Source: Candidatus Saccharimonadota bacterium (GTDB taxonomy: Bacteria > Patescibacteriota > Saccharimonadia > Saccharimonadales > Saccharimonadaceae). Taken from it: a stretch of DNA of 64,000 nucleotides. The position numbers were made by a program, and so were the translations under genes. Position 1 is the first letter of the stretch. Each line of letters opens with the position of its first letter. Under the pieces are notes generated by a model that was not told where the DNA came from, made no database searches, and saw only the letters and a program-made list of their open reading frames with translations. The stretch lies in contig JAFWLE010000009.1 in the NCBI GenBank assembly GCA_017511205.1, forward strand, positions 1-64,000, given 5' to 3'. Shown piece after piece: positions 1 through 7,045 of the stretch.

Positions 1-390
1 ATTATCGTGCAGTCGATTTTGATGGGCGCGACGATTGACTATGCGATTCTATTTACGTCGTATTATGTTGAAAACCGCAGTTACTTCAAAATGAATATAC
101 GCGATGCGCTGATTAGTACTTATAATCGTTCCATTAATGCCATTCTCACTTCGGCATCGATTCTAATTATCGTGACGGCGATTGTCGGCAACTTGGCGAC
201 CGCAATCGCGGCAGCAGTCTGCCAAGCGATTTCGTTAGGCACCTTCTGCGCGACTTTAATTATTCTGATTTTACTACCTGCCCTATTGGCGACCTTGGAT
301 AGGTTTGTAGTTAAGAAGCCAAGCGAGAAAATTGCTGACGCCGAGAAAGGCATCAAAAAACTGCTTCGGGGTTTTAAATCATTGTTATAG
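1..390 (+). CDS. MMPL/RND-type transporter, C-terminal end (partial)
   Basis: The reading frame is open from the left edge, so only the last 129 residues are visible. They contain the GATIDYAILFTSYYVE segment, which resembles the conserved fourth-block helix of MMPL/RND transporters (family consensus near G-x-GIDYxLF), then two further hydrophobic helices and a basic, Lys-rich cytoplasmic tail ending at a TAG/TAA-type stop at 390. MMPL proteins export lipids or hydrophobic molecules using the proton gradient; the substrate here cannot be read from this fragment. The apparent GTG at 7 is internal, not the start. The next plus-strand signal is a hairpin with a T-run near 547-586 that could terminate this transcript. 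Confidence 0.8.
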   Translation: MIVQSILMGATIDYAILFTSYYVENRSYFKMNIRDALISTYNRSINAILTSASILIIVTAIVGNLATAIAAAVCQAISLGTFCATLIILILLPALLATLDRFVVKKPSEKIADAEKGIKKLLRGFKSLL

Positions 391-455
391 CCTAATCAAT
401 GAAAGAATCGCAGGCGCTCAGAGTTATCGATCACGTGCAGGAAGAATACGGCACG

Positions 456-482
456 GGATCCGGGAGGGACTCGAACCCTCGC
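456..482 (-). repeat. Partial copy 1 of the tRNA-Lys 3' end
   Basis: A stretch matching the T-arm and acceptor 3' half of the tRNA-Lys at 599-675, including the GGTTCGAGTCCCTCCCGGAT core on the minus strand. No tRNA 5' half lies next to it and CCA is not kept. The sequence beyond it (491-501) is complementary to it, giving an AACCCTC/GAGGGTT hairpin. It is therefore a fragment and not a functional tRNA. Confidence 0.75.
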
Positions 483-506
483 AACGAAGTCTGAGGGTTC
501 CCAAAC

Positions 507-526
507 AAAAAAGCTCCACCTGGAGC
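507..526 (-). terminator. Rho-independent terminator downstream of tRNA-Lys
   Basis: On the minus strand a GCTCC-AGGT-GGAGC hairpin is followed by six T residues. It lies 73 nt past the tRNA-Lys 3' end, so the tRNA transcript would include partial copy 2 (534-561) before ending here. Confidence 0.7.
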
Positions 527-533
527 AAATTCG

Positions 534-561
534 TGGTGATCCGGGAGGGACTCGAACCGTC
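534..561 (-). repeat. Partial copy 2 of the tRNA-Lys 3' end (CCA kept)
   Basis: This repeats the last 26 or so nucleotides of tRNA-Lys including the encoded CCA (TGG at 534-536 on the plus strand), with one substitution in the T-stem. Read on the plus strand, the fragment pairs with the sequence just after it (GACTCG with CGAGTC at 566-571) and a T-run follows at 580-586, so it may double as a plus-strand terminator. Confidence 0.75.
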
Positions 562-598
562 AGGCCCGAGTCTCGCTCCTTTTTTATGCAACAAAAAA

Positions 599-675
599 TG
601 GTGATCCGGGAGGGACTCGAACCCTCGACACCAAGCTTAAGAGGCTCGTGCTCTAACCAGCTGAGCTACCGGACC
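599..675 (-). tRNA. tRNA-Lys (anticodon CTT)
   Basis: The reverse complement folds as a standard 77-nt cloverleaf. The acceptor stem GGTCCGG pairs with CCGGATC (one G-T pair), the anticodon stem is CGAGC/GCTTG with loop CTCTTAA (anticodon CTT, reading AAG), the T-loop is TTCGAGT, and CCA is encoded at 599-601. It is an intact gene, unlike the two partial copies downstream. Confidence 0.95.
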
Positions 676-747
676 AGTCAACAGTTCACTTCAAGTGAAC
701 CATCCCTTATTATACCACAAAGCCCACCCTTTTACAACACCGCTCTC

Positions 748-2535
748 TTATCTCACGCCAGTATTTGGTGCTTTCGGAATCACCGCAGTAACCAAATGAC
801 TTTTATAATCATCAACCATACCATTATTATTAATCATTTCACTACTACTAGTTCCGCCTCGTCCAGCTAACGCTGGTAAAGTCTTAGTCACCGTTTCTCC
901 CCGCCTATCTGCCGACAACGGCACAAGCGAAATCGTAGTTTCAGCATCACGCCTCAAATCTGCAATAGTAAGTTCAGTACTATCTACAATCCCAATCATA
1001 CCGTCATTCAGAAAAACTGCAGTCTTTTCCCCACTCATTTCAAAATTTATCTTCACCGCTGTCTCGGAAACTTCCGTTATCTCAACATTTTTAATATTCG
1101 GCAAATGATTATCGTATAATTCATCCTCAAATTCCTCCTCTACCTGCGGCAAACTATCATAACGATCCATAATTGAATCCGTTAACAAACTAAGGTCCTC
1201 CGCTACTGATACTGCTGCACCACCCGTTGCTTCTGCTAACAACTGATATAATTGTGGTTCAGTCGTAATAATATAAAAATTCACTGGATCAATTTGCTTA
1301 CTCAGCTTTTGCACGTCATAAAAAGTCGTGCCATCTAAATCCGGCGAATGATACCCCGCGTCCGTCAAAATCACCAACGATTTTGTCGATCCTAACTTCC
1401 AATTAAGATTACGCATCACCTGAACCGAAGCCGAAAGTAACGATTCTGGATCATCACCTCCACCATCCACTTTAATAGCGTTCAAACCAGCTTGAAAACT
1501 CGCCAAGTCACACGTTTCAAAATTACACCTTTCAACTGGTAAATATTCATCGACCAAATCACGATAATCATATAGCGCCACCCTACCACCATTTTCCAAA
1601 GTCTTCCTAGCTAGATTCAAGGCCTCAGCCTTGTATTCACCAATCAAACCATCCATCGACCCAGTCGAATCAATCAAAATCGCCGTGTCGTGTGGTGAAG
1701 TATACTGATTTTTAAAACCAAATTCCGCTCCAATTTTACTAAAAATCAATTTCGAAGCATCCTCATAAAGCCCATCCTCAGCATAAGACGTATGGCTTGA
1801 TACACTAAAATGCGAACTACATAAAACATCAAATTTATTACACCAAGTTCCAATTTTTCCAGCATATCCTTCAGATACGTACGGCTCTCTCGCCCCTAAA
1901 ATTCCCTTATACGCACGACAATCTGGCACATAAACTCGGTACTCCGACAAATTTTTACCGCTACAAGCTGCCGGTACGAATCCTGCACCCTCCGGCAAAT
2001 AAATCTTTGGATCCCCGAACGTCGCAACGTAAACAATTTTATCTGGATCAATTTGCCCTAATCCATCTAGAAGCACTATCGCTCCTTGAGAATAACCGCC
2101 TAGCACATACTTTGTTTCTTTACATTTATCATCGTTTACCACTCTCAGCAATTCTGCCGTTCCCTCATGCACGCTCTCACCAAATTCGTATGCCTCACCA
2201 CCACTTAAAAACGCCCCAACTAAAACATCCAAATGTCCTTCACGAATATCAATACTTACCGCCGAATAATCCAAATCATCAATCTCGTATTTTAAACCCG
2301 AAGTCTTCAATTTACTATCCATCGCCTCCTTAAACGCTAAATAATGACCACTCGTATAGCGCGCTCCACCTGAGCCTCGTGCAAATAGCACTCTTAAATC
2401 CGGACATTCTAATGCCTCAGTCTCTCCGCTCGGAAAAAACAACATCGTTACAATCATCAAAACCATCATCATTAAATAACGCCACTTAACACGCCGATTT
2501 TCCGATTGTTTTTTATACCTATATTTTCTCGCCAT
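748..2535 (-). CDS. Secreted cutinase-like / von Willebrand factor A protein
   Basis: A 595-residue protein with a basic N-terminus and hydrophobic segment at about 18-35 (signal or membrane anchor). Residues 44-265 resemble the cutinase alpha/beta-hydrolase family: CPDLRVLFARGSG start, GYSQGA nucleophile elbow with Ser149, possible Asp236 and His248 partners, and several cysteines. Residues 280-450 form a VWA domain with a DSTGS metal-site motif at 289-293. A Glu-rich linker and Ig-like region follow, ending in PNTG close to the terminus. The start is placed at 2535 because AAGGAG lies 7 nt upstream; an ATG at 2571 has no such site. It probably acts outside the cell on esters or host/envelope material while binding a partner through VWA; substrate unknown. 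Divergent from nothing: it heads a minus-strand run. Confidence 0.75.
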   Translation of the reverse strand: MARKYRYKKQSENRRVKWRYLMMMVLMIVTMLFFPSGETEALECPDLRVLFARGSGGARYTSGHYLAFKEAMDSKLKTSGLKYEIDDLDYSAVSIDIREGHLDVLVGAFLSGGEAYEFGESVHEGTAELLRVVNDDKCKETKYVLGGYSQGAIVLLDGLGQIDPDKIVYVATFGDPKIYLPEGAGFVPAACSGKNLSEYRVYVPDCRAYKGILGAREPYVSEGYAGKIGTWCNKFDVLCSSHFSVSSHTSYAEDGLYEDASKLIFSKIGAEFGFKNQYTSPHDTAILIDSTGSMDGLIGEYKAEALNLARKTLENGGRVALYDYRDLVDEYLPVERCNFETCDLASFQAGLNAIKVDGGGDDPESLLSASVQVMRNLNWKLGSTKSLVILTDAGYHSPDLDGTTFYDVQKLSKQIDPVNFYIITTEPQLYQLLAEATGGAAVSVAEDLSLLTDSIMDRYDSLPQVEEEFEDELYDNHLPNIKNVEITEVSETAVKINFEMSGEKTAVFLNDGMIGIVDSTELTIADLRRDAETTISLVPLSADRRGETVTKTLPALAGRGGTSSSEMINNNGMVDDYKSHLVTAVIPKAPNTGVR

Positions 2536-2609
2536 AAATAACTCCTTTTTAAATCGTGGCATTATAGGCATAGTCCATCACAAAAAGCAACCCCCTACTT
2601 ATCTCACTA

Positions 2610-3260
2610 CTAATATTTATACTTTAAGCCCAAAGATTCATAAAAATCCATCGCTGTTGGCAAGTCCAAATTTTTCAAAGTTAGATTTACTACCTCATCT
2701 AGCATCACTAACACAAAAATCGTTATTGCTAACGTCAAGAATTTGCGCTTACTTAAATTTAGAGCCAAATAAACCAAACTTGGAATAATCATATACATTA
2801 AGAAAAGCGCCGACACGCCAAAAAACAGCACACTTCGGAGGCACACAAAACCACCAATGTTGCCAAAGTTCCAAATCTCTATATTGTAATCCCAATAGCG
2901 CGTTCCGTTACCAACTGTATAAACCAACCATCCCGCAACAAATTCCAAAATCCCAGTTACTAAAGTCGCAACTATAAAAACTAACCACGGATTTCGCCTC
3001 AACTTAAATGTTGTTGCTACAACTAGAACTGCTCCGATCGCATAAATATTAATCCAAGGCAACAAATTCCCGCCTTGCATATAAAATTCTTTCATCCCAC
3101 CATCAAAAAAGTATAGAATAAATTCATATACCCAACCAAAGAATCCTGCAAACACCACTAGAAGAAATAGAATTCCAACCTTTTGATAACGCTTTAATTG
3201 AATTCCCTTTTCCAAGTATTCCCGAAATAATTTAGACCACTGATTTTTCTTTTTTCCCAC
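2610..3260 (-). CDS. Putative ABC-transporter type IV (CmpB-like) membrane protein
   Basis: A 216-residue integral membrane protein with about five to six hydrophobic helices. The FFGWVYEFI segment near residue 40, the GGNLLPW motif and the following IYAIGAVL helix match the PF06541 (ABC_trans_CmpB) pattern. Members are of unknown function and often stand alone, as here. The start is GTG at 3260, chosen because AGGAGG lies 6 nt upstream. It sits 22 nt downstream of the DUF362 gene, probably in the same transcript. Confidence 0.7.
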   Translation of the reverse strand: MGKKKNQWSKLFREYLEKGIQLKRYQKVGILFLLVVFAGFFGWVYEFILYFFDGGMKEFYMQGGNLLPWINIYAIGAVLVVATTFKLRRNPWLVFIVATLVTGILEFVAGWLVYTVGNGTRYWDYNIEIWNFGNIGGFVCLRSVLFFGVSALFLMYMIIPSLVYLALNLSKRKFLTLAITIFVLVMLDEVVNLTLKNLDLPTAMDFYESLGLKYKY

Positions 3261-3281
3261 CTAAAACCTCCTAAACTAATT

Positions 3282-4163
3282 CTAAACCTCAATTAACTCG
3301 TATTTTCTTTCACCCAGGCCCAAAGACTCCGCATAAGGCAAAATCTCCCGTCCTAATCTAGAATCGATTCTTTCACGCAGTTCATCAGCTCCAGGATCGT
3401 CAGACTGCCAAATCATGTCAATAAACGCCTGGTCATTCGCTACCGGATCGAGCGATGCCACGATTCCAAGATCCTTCATCACCGGATCACCCTGCTCTGC
3501 ATCACAATCACAAGACACCGACAAAGCATTCATCACCGTTATATATACAATCGGTTTCTTCTGTTCACGCAAATAGTCCGCTACCGCCGTCGCCGCTTCT
3601 GCCATCGATTCAATAAAATCAATCTGCTTATGCTTCAAAACCCAACACATTTTCGGGCTTTTCGTTTTGCCGCAAGAATGTATATATGCCTTCCCGTTTC
3701 GCGAAGCAAATCCAATCGATTGATTTTTCAGATTCGCACCAAATCCCCCCATCACATGTCCTTTGCCATGCGCCAAATTGATAAAAGCATCATAATTATC
3801 AAAATGTGAACCAAGCAGATCGTACTTCAAATGCTTACCATTATGCACTGGAATCTTGATTTCTCCCTCCGCATCCATAATGTCCACTTCCGCAAATGAA
3901 GTAAAACCATGTTCCTTCGCCACTTCCATATGATCAGAAACCGTATTCCTCGCACCTGGATAAGCTGTATTACACTCGACTATCGTGCCCTTCAAAGTTT
4001 TCACGAATGGACCAATTAAATCTGCTTTTAAATATCCCTTCGCCCCTCGCTCACCGGTCGACACTTTCACACCAATTTTTCCAGTTAGCTCCACACCAAG
4101 AGCATCATAGACTTTTTGTAAGCCTTCTGGCGTAATCTCTTTTGTAAAAAACACTTTTGCCAT
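3282..4163 (-). CDS. DUF362-domain protein
   Basis: A 293-residue soluble protein matching the DUF362 family, which is found in anaerobes and often associated with iron-sulfur proteins. Visible features are the NTAYPGARNT region, the INLAHGKGHVMGGFGANLKN block with conserved His/Gly, a KTKSPKMC Cys segment and SCDCDAEQGD near residue 220; the cysteines could bind metal. No separate ferredoxin domain is seen. The ATG at 4163 is preferred because it follows the TAA of the TM2 gene by one base; an upstream in-frame ATG would overlap that gene. The biochemical role is unknown. Confidence 0.75.
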   Translation of the reverse strand: MAKVFFTKEITPEGLQKVYDALGVELTGKIGVKVSTGERGAKGYLKADLIGPFVKTLKGTIVECNTAYPGARNTVSDHMEVAKEHGFTSFAEVDIMDAEGEIKIPVHNGKHLKYDLLGSHFDNYDAFINLAHGKGHVMGGFGANLKNQSIGFASRNGKAYIHSCGKTKSPKMCWVLKHKQIDFIESMAEAATAVADYLREQKKPIVYITVMNALSVSCDCDAEQGDPVMKDLGIVASLDPVANDQAFIDMIWQSDDPGADELRERIDSRLGREILPYAESLGLGERKYELIEV

Positions 4164-4164
4164 T

Positions 4165-4611
4165 TTATCTCGTATAATTCCCTTCCTTGTCAAACGTAAT
4201 ATCTTCTACGTTGCCATACGCCGAACCATAAGCTTTGGACAAGGCAATCAGCCAATCCACCAAATACCAAATCCCCAGTGTCAGCCATCCAAACAAAATC
4301 TTGCAAACGCCAATTCCAATTTGCCCGCGCATAAATCTATCTAGGCCAATATTACCTAAAAGAAAAGTCCCTACCCACACAAACACGTGCTTATTGATTT
4401 TCTTATTCCCTTTCGCATCCGTACTGTAAACATCATCAAACGACGAACTACTTTGCGTCACAATAAAATCCTTACCATCCTTATAAACCTTTACTTTATC
4501 ACCTTCCCTCGGATTATCATAATTCACAGATGATAAAGGCACAGTCACAACCTTCCCGTCATCCGTCCCAATTTTTACTTCCTTTTCGTTAATTTTTAGA
4601 ATTTCTGCCAT
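4165..4611 (-). CDS. TM2-domain membrane protein
   Basis: A 148-residue protein. Residues 1-60 form a small beta-rich domain (EVKIGTDDGKVVTVPLSSV) resembling a DUF/SH3-like module. Residues 75-130 form a TM2 domain: KKINKHVFVWVGTFLLG, the GLDRFMRGQ turn, and a second helix with GIWYLVDWLIAL. TM2 proteins are bacterial and eukaryotic two-helix membrane proteins of poorly defined function. AAGGAG lies 4 nt before the ATG. It is tightly linked to the DUF362 gene (1-nt gap). Confidence 0.8.
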   Translation of the reverse strand: MAEILKINEKEVKIGTDDGKVVTVPLSSVNYDNPREGDKVKVYKDGKDFIVTQSSSSFDDVYSTDAKGNKKINKHVFVWVGTFLLGNIGLDRFMRGQIGIGVCKILFGWLTLGIWYLVDWLIALSKAYGSAYGNVEDITFDKEGNYTR

Positions 4612-4629
4612 ACAGCTCCTTCCATATTA

Positions 4630-5103
4630 TTATTTCTTTTTTCCAAAAAGTTTACCTAAGTGTCCTAAGTAACTCGCTTTCTCAGCTGCATCTACTACGT
4701 CACCCACTACCGGAATACTTCTTACTTCGTCTGAAACTTTCTGATGCACCGCCGCCCGCGTCGGCACTACGTTATTAATTGCCTGATCCACCGCACCTTC
4801 AGCTGCTCCCGCCACCGTACCTTTAGCTACGGTTTTCATAGCCTCACTTTTTGAAACCTCCGGCGCACTTACTTTTGCCTGACCCTTTGTTGCTACTTCT
4901 GTGAATAAATCTAAGTATTTTCGATTCAACGGACTCTTTGAAAACTCCGCCTCAAATTCCGTCACGTCCTTGCAAGATTCGCCAAGCTTTTCAATCTCAG
5001 AAAACACCGCCTCAATTTTTTTCTTTTCCTCTTCCCCCACTTCATACGCATCGAAAATCGCTTTTTTCCGCGCCTCAATGCTCTGCTTCACATACTTTTC
5101 CAT
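4630..5103 (-). CDS. Hypothetical protein, helical, own leaderless promoter
   Basis: A 157-residue protein not recognised as any family. Residues 1-70 are charged and helical, residues 85-110 are Ala/Gly-rich (TVAGAAEGAVDQAINN), and the end is basic (GKLFGKKK). No signal peptide or long membrane helix is visible. A perfect TATAAT (minus strand, 5110-5115) lies exactly 6 nt before the ATG, with no room for a Shine-Dalgarno site, so the transcript probably starts at or next to the start codon. It is likely the first gene of the minus-strand run toward DUF362. Confidence 0.55.
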   Translation of the reverse strand: MEKYVKQSIEARKKAIFDAYEVGEEEKKKIEAVFSEIEKLGESCKDVTEFEAEFSKSPLNRKYLDLFTEVATKGQAKVSAPEVSKSEAMKTVAKGTVAGAAEGAVDQAINNVVPTRAAVHQKVSDEVRSIPVVGDVVDAAEKASYLGHLGKLFGKKK

Positions 5104-5138
5104 AACCCCATTATATCATGCAAAAAACCGTAGTCGTA

Positions 5139-5167
5139 TTGACAAAACTAATAACCACTACTATTAT
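5139..5167 (+). promoter_or_regulatory. Consensus sigma-70-type promoter driving a very short RNA
   Basis: TTGACA at 5139-5144 and TATTAT at 5162-5167 are separated by 17 nt. Transcription to the right would start near 5173-5175 and meet a hairpin plus T-run at 5179-5224, giving an RNA of only about 50 nt that is antisense to the ribosome-binding site of the micro-ORF on the other strand. Confidence 0.6.
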
Positions 5168-5207
5168 AAAAATAGGCTGTGCTATGGAGATAGAATCCTA
5201 TTTCCAT
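5148..5207 (-). CDS. Candidate 19-residue micro-ORF
   Basis: On the minus strand AAGGAGG (plus-strand 5214-5220) lies 6 nt before an ATG opening 19 codons: MEIGFYLHSTAYFYNSSGY, then TAG. It starts 15 nt after the stop of the Panacea-partner toxin gene and would be the third cistron of that transcript. The peptide is aromatic-rich, not clearly membrane-spanning. A ribosome site this good in front of so short a frame, opposite a consensus promoter, is the reason for listing it. It could still be chance. Confidence 0.35.
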   Translation of the reverse strand: MEIGFYLHSTAYFYNSSGY

Positions 5208-5224
5208 AACGCACCTCCTTTTTT
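5179..5224 (+). terminator. Strong hairpin with T-run
   Basis: TATGGAGATAG (5183-5193) pairs with CTATTTCCATA (5198-5208) over 11 positions with one G-T; GTGC/GCAC extends the stem across a 2-nt bulge, and TTTTTT follows at 5219-5224. It ends the plus-strand mini-transcript that begins near 5174. Confidence 0.65.
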
Positions 5225-5624
5225 ATATTTTAAAAATTTCCGCTATATCCTTAAATTCACTTCTCACTAAATTCTTCCACTCCTGCGTTTCATTTTTAAA
5301 TGGCAAATCCGTCTTAGCATAAACCAACAGAATCCGTACCATTCTCATTTTGTCATCCACCATCAAAATGCACCGATTCCCCGATCTCTTCGGTGAAATC
5401 TTTAACCCAAAAATCGCAAAATCCAACTTCACCAAACGATAATCACCACTCGCCGAAATCAAATCTGCTCGTTTTGTTTTCAAAACATTCTCAATATGCT
5501 CACAAATAAATATAATATTGTCTAAAGTTTTCGTCCACTCAGATTTATATTTTTTCGCAAAAAACTTAATAAAATGTCTTTCTGCAAATTTCTCAACCAC
5601 TACATTATACTTGTACTGGTCCAT
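5223..5624 (-). CDS. Putative toxin partner of a Panacea antitoxin (RelE/HigB-like)
   Basis: A 133-residue basic protein overlapping the end of the upstream antitoxin gene by 20 nt. The start FAERHFIKFFAKKYKSEW and the later YRLVKLDF ... ILMVDD ... MVRILLVYAKTDLP strands resemble the RelE/HigB-type ribonuclease-toxin layout (helices followed by a beta sheet ending in a hydrophobic strand). The assignment rests on this pattern and on gene order; no specific family is certain. By analogy with PanAT pairs it would inhibit growth, probably through translation, and be held inactive by the neighbour. Confidence 0.55.
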   Translation of the reverse strand: MDQYKYNVVVEKFAERHFIKFFAKKYKSEWTKTLDNIIFICEHIENVLKTKRADLISASGDYRLVKLDFAIFGLKISPKRSGNRCILMVDDKMRMVRILLVYAKTDLPFKNETQEWKNLVRSEFKDIAEIFKI

Positions 5625-6324
5625 AAATTTTCTCCGGCTCTTCCTGGAAAATCAGACCATACGGAATCACTTCTTCATCCATGCAAATTTGCCACGGTAA
5701 TTGTTCATGCGTAAAATTCACTATATCGACCGTCGGTTTTCCCTTCCACGCTTTACCAATTCTTTTTACCATTTTGATCTCATCCTCCGTCAGTTTTCCA
5801 GTTGGCGCCTGTTTCTCTGTTAAAGACAACATGATTGCCTGTCCTTTCGGCTCACGCAAAATCACACCTTCTTCCTCCATCTCATCTAAAGCTCGAAAAT
5901 ACTCATACGCCACTGGCCCCTGCGCCATCTTTCGATATTTCACTCCAGTCATCGGTCGCGAATTCTCGTAAAACCAAATGAAATCCGTCAAATAAACTAA
6001 TTTTGCTAATTTAGTCTTCGTAATTTTACCATCCTCATCGGCTCCATATTTTATCACATTTAAAACAATCTGCTTGAATTTTTCAAACGAATTCCTCGAA
6101 TCCGCAAACGCCACTACTCCATCCACAGAATCTAATAAATCTTCTACGCTCACACGCAAAGCTGCAGCCAACATCTCTGCCTGACTTACTGTCAACTCAC
6201 GTTTCCCGTTCTCAATATTAATATACGTCGGCCTGCTCACGCCAATAGCCCTTGCGACTTGTTCCTGTGTCAACCTCCTTGCTATTCGCACTTTTTCTAT
6301 ATTACTCATATTTTGCCCACGCAT
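5605..6324 (-). CDS. XRE helix-turn-helix + Panacea (DUF4065) antitoxin
   Basis: A 239-residue protein. Residues 6-65 form an XRE HTH (RRLTQEQVARAIGVSRPTY with NIENGKRELTVSQAEMLA). Residues 80-225 match the DUF4065/Panacea domain: KLAKLVYLTDFIWF, the GVKYRKMAQGPVAYEYF core, and TVDIVNFTHEQLPWQ. Panacea proteins are known promiscuous antitoxins encoded next to varied toxins, and the HTH form represses its own operon. The gene overlaps the downstream toxin-like gene by 20 nt. ATGs at 6324 and 6309 are both possible; 6324 has AAAGGG upstream. Confidence 0.8.
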   Translation of the reverse strand: MRGQNMSNIEKVRIARRLTQEQVARAIGVSRPTYINIENGKRELTVSQAEMLAAALRVSVEDLLDSVDGVVAFADSRNSFEKFKQIVLNVIKYGADEDGKITKTKLAKLVYLTDFIWFYENSRPMTGVKYRKMAQGPVAYEYFRALDEMEEEGVILREPKGQAIMLSLTEKQAPTGKLTEDEIKMVKRIGKAWKGKPTVDIVNFTHEQLPWQICMDEEVIPYGLIFQEEPEKIYGPVQV

Positions 6325-6354
6325 AATCTTACCCTTTCGTTTATCTCTACTTTC

Positions 6355-6380
6355 ATTATACCATATATGTCAAAAAGACA
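6355..6380 (-). promoter_or_regulatory. Promoter with embedded palindromic operator for the toxin-antitoxin pair
   Basis: The minus-strand -10 TATAAT is at 6355-6360. Directly upstream, TGTC-AAAAA-GACA (6368-6380) is a perfect 4-bp-arm palindrome placed between -10 and -35, where a bound XRE dimer would block RNA polymerase. This fits autorepression by the HTH antitoxin. Confidence 0.5.
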
Positions 6381-6512
6381 AACATTCCTTATCAAAAATA
6401 TTGACAATTTCTACAATTATAACATAACATAAGCACTTTAAGCAAATCACAACAAATAGATTAAAATTAAAAATAATTATCTATTACAGATACAAAAATA
6501 TCCATGAGCCTA

Positions 6513-6540
6513 TTGACAAAAACCATAATTTCGTTATAAT
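6513..6540 (+). promoter_or_regulatory. Consensus promoter of the DUF3892 gene
   Basis: TTGACA at 6513-6518 and TATAAT at 6535-6540 with 16-nt spacing. The start site would be near 6547, about 154 nt before the ATG at 6701, leaving a long structured leader. Confidence 0.75.
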
Positions 6541-6546
6541 TAAACC

Positions 6547-6700
6547 AGGCTTGGAGGTAGATGAGACGCAATACGTTGAGTTGCATCTCTAAGTTTGTAC
6601 ATTAAGCGTCCCTTTAGCACAATCCATGGTAAGTGTAGCTTACTGTACTTTATTAACCAAGCCGTCGAAGGGGCGGCGGCAGAAAGGAAACAGGTCGCAA
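6547..6700 (+). promoter_or_regulatory. Structured 5' leader, possible switch
   Basis: The leader contains GGCTTGG (6548-6554) complementary to CCAAGCC (6657-6663), which would close a multibranch fold. Its inner hairpins include GAGA/TCTC with GCAA/TTGC near 6562-6592 and GTAAG-TGTAG-CTTAC near 6629-6643. The 3' arm of the closing stem shares its GCC with a second 7-bp hairpin, GCCGTCG-AAGGGG-CGGCGGC (6661-6680), so the two helices exclude each other. The second ends 20 nt before the ATG. No known riboswitch was recognised. Confidence 0.45.
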
Positions 6701-6994
6701 ATGCCAACTTTTTATATTTTCGGCATTACTAAAGACGACGGAGACCTGAGCGATCCAGATGCTGCTATAGATAAATATTATTATTTTAGCAGCACCAACG
6801 GTAATCGCTACTGGGATCATCGTCAAAATGTCGTAAACAAAATTAAAGCTGGCCTTGTTAGGGCTTTCACCTACAAAAATGGCAAGATAGGAGCACTCTG
6901 TGTAATCAGGAAATCTGTTTACGGCACGGAGTATCTAAAAACCATGCCCAACAACGACCCCACAGATAACCTCTCGTCTCTCCCGGAGATGTAA
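6701..6994 (+). CDS. DUF3892-like small protein
   Basis: A 97-residue protein starting MPTFYIFGITKDDGD. The order of features fits DUF3892: an N-terminal strand, a central VVNKIKAGLVRAFTY helix-strand, and the ending YLKTMPNNDPTDNLSSLPE, close to the family's YLRT..D...DNL..LP tail. The function is unknown. The ATG at 6701 is used because AGG lies about 8 nt upstream and the family N-terminus begins here; an ATG at 6626 would lie inside the structured leader. The gene is monocistronic between its own promoter and a symmetric terminator. Confidence 0.7.
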   Translation: MPTFYIFGITKDDGDLSDPDAAIDKYYYFSSTNGNRYWDHRQNVVNKIKAGLVRAFTYKNGKIGALCVIRKSVYGTEYLKTMPNNDPTDNLSSLPEM

Positions 6995-7003
6995 GTTATA
7001 AAT

Positions 7004-7033
7004 AAAAAGAGCAACAATATTGTTGCTCTTTTT
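7004..7033. terminator. Bidirectional terminator
   Basis: A perfect 15-bp palindrome: AAAAAGAGCAACAAT followed by its reverse complement. It serves both the DUF3892 gene and the convergent restriction-modification gene. Confidence 0.9.
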
Positions 7034-7045
7034 ATATTTCTTTTA

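Noticed and set aside
332-870. Plus-strand frames with repeated REGLEPS peptides
   Set aside because: They are translations of the antisense of tRNA-Lys and its partial copies, a known artefact of tRNA regions.
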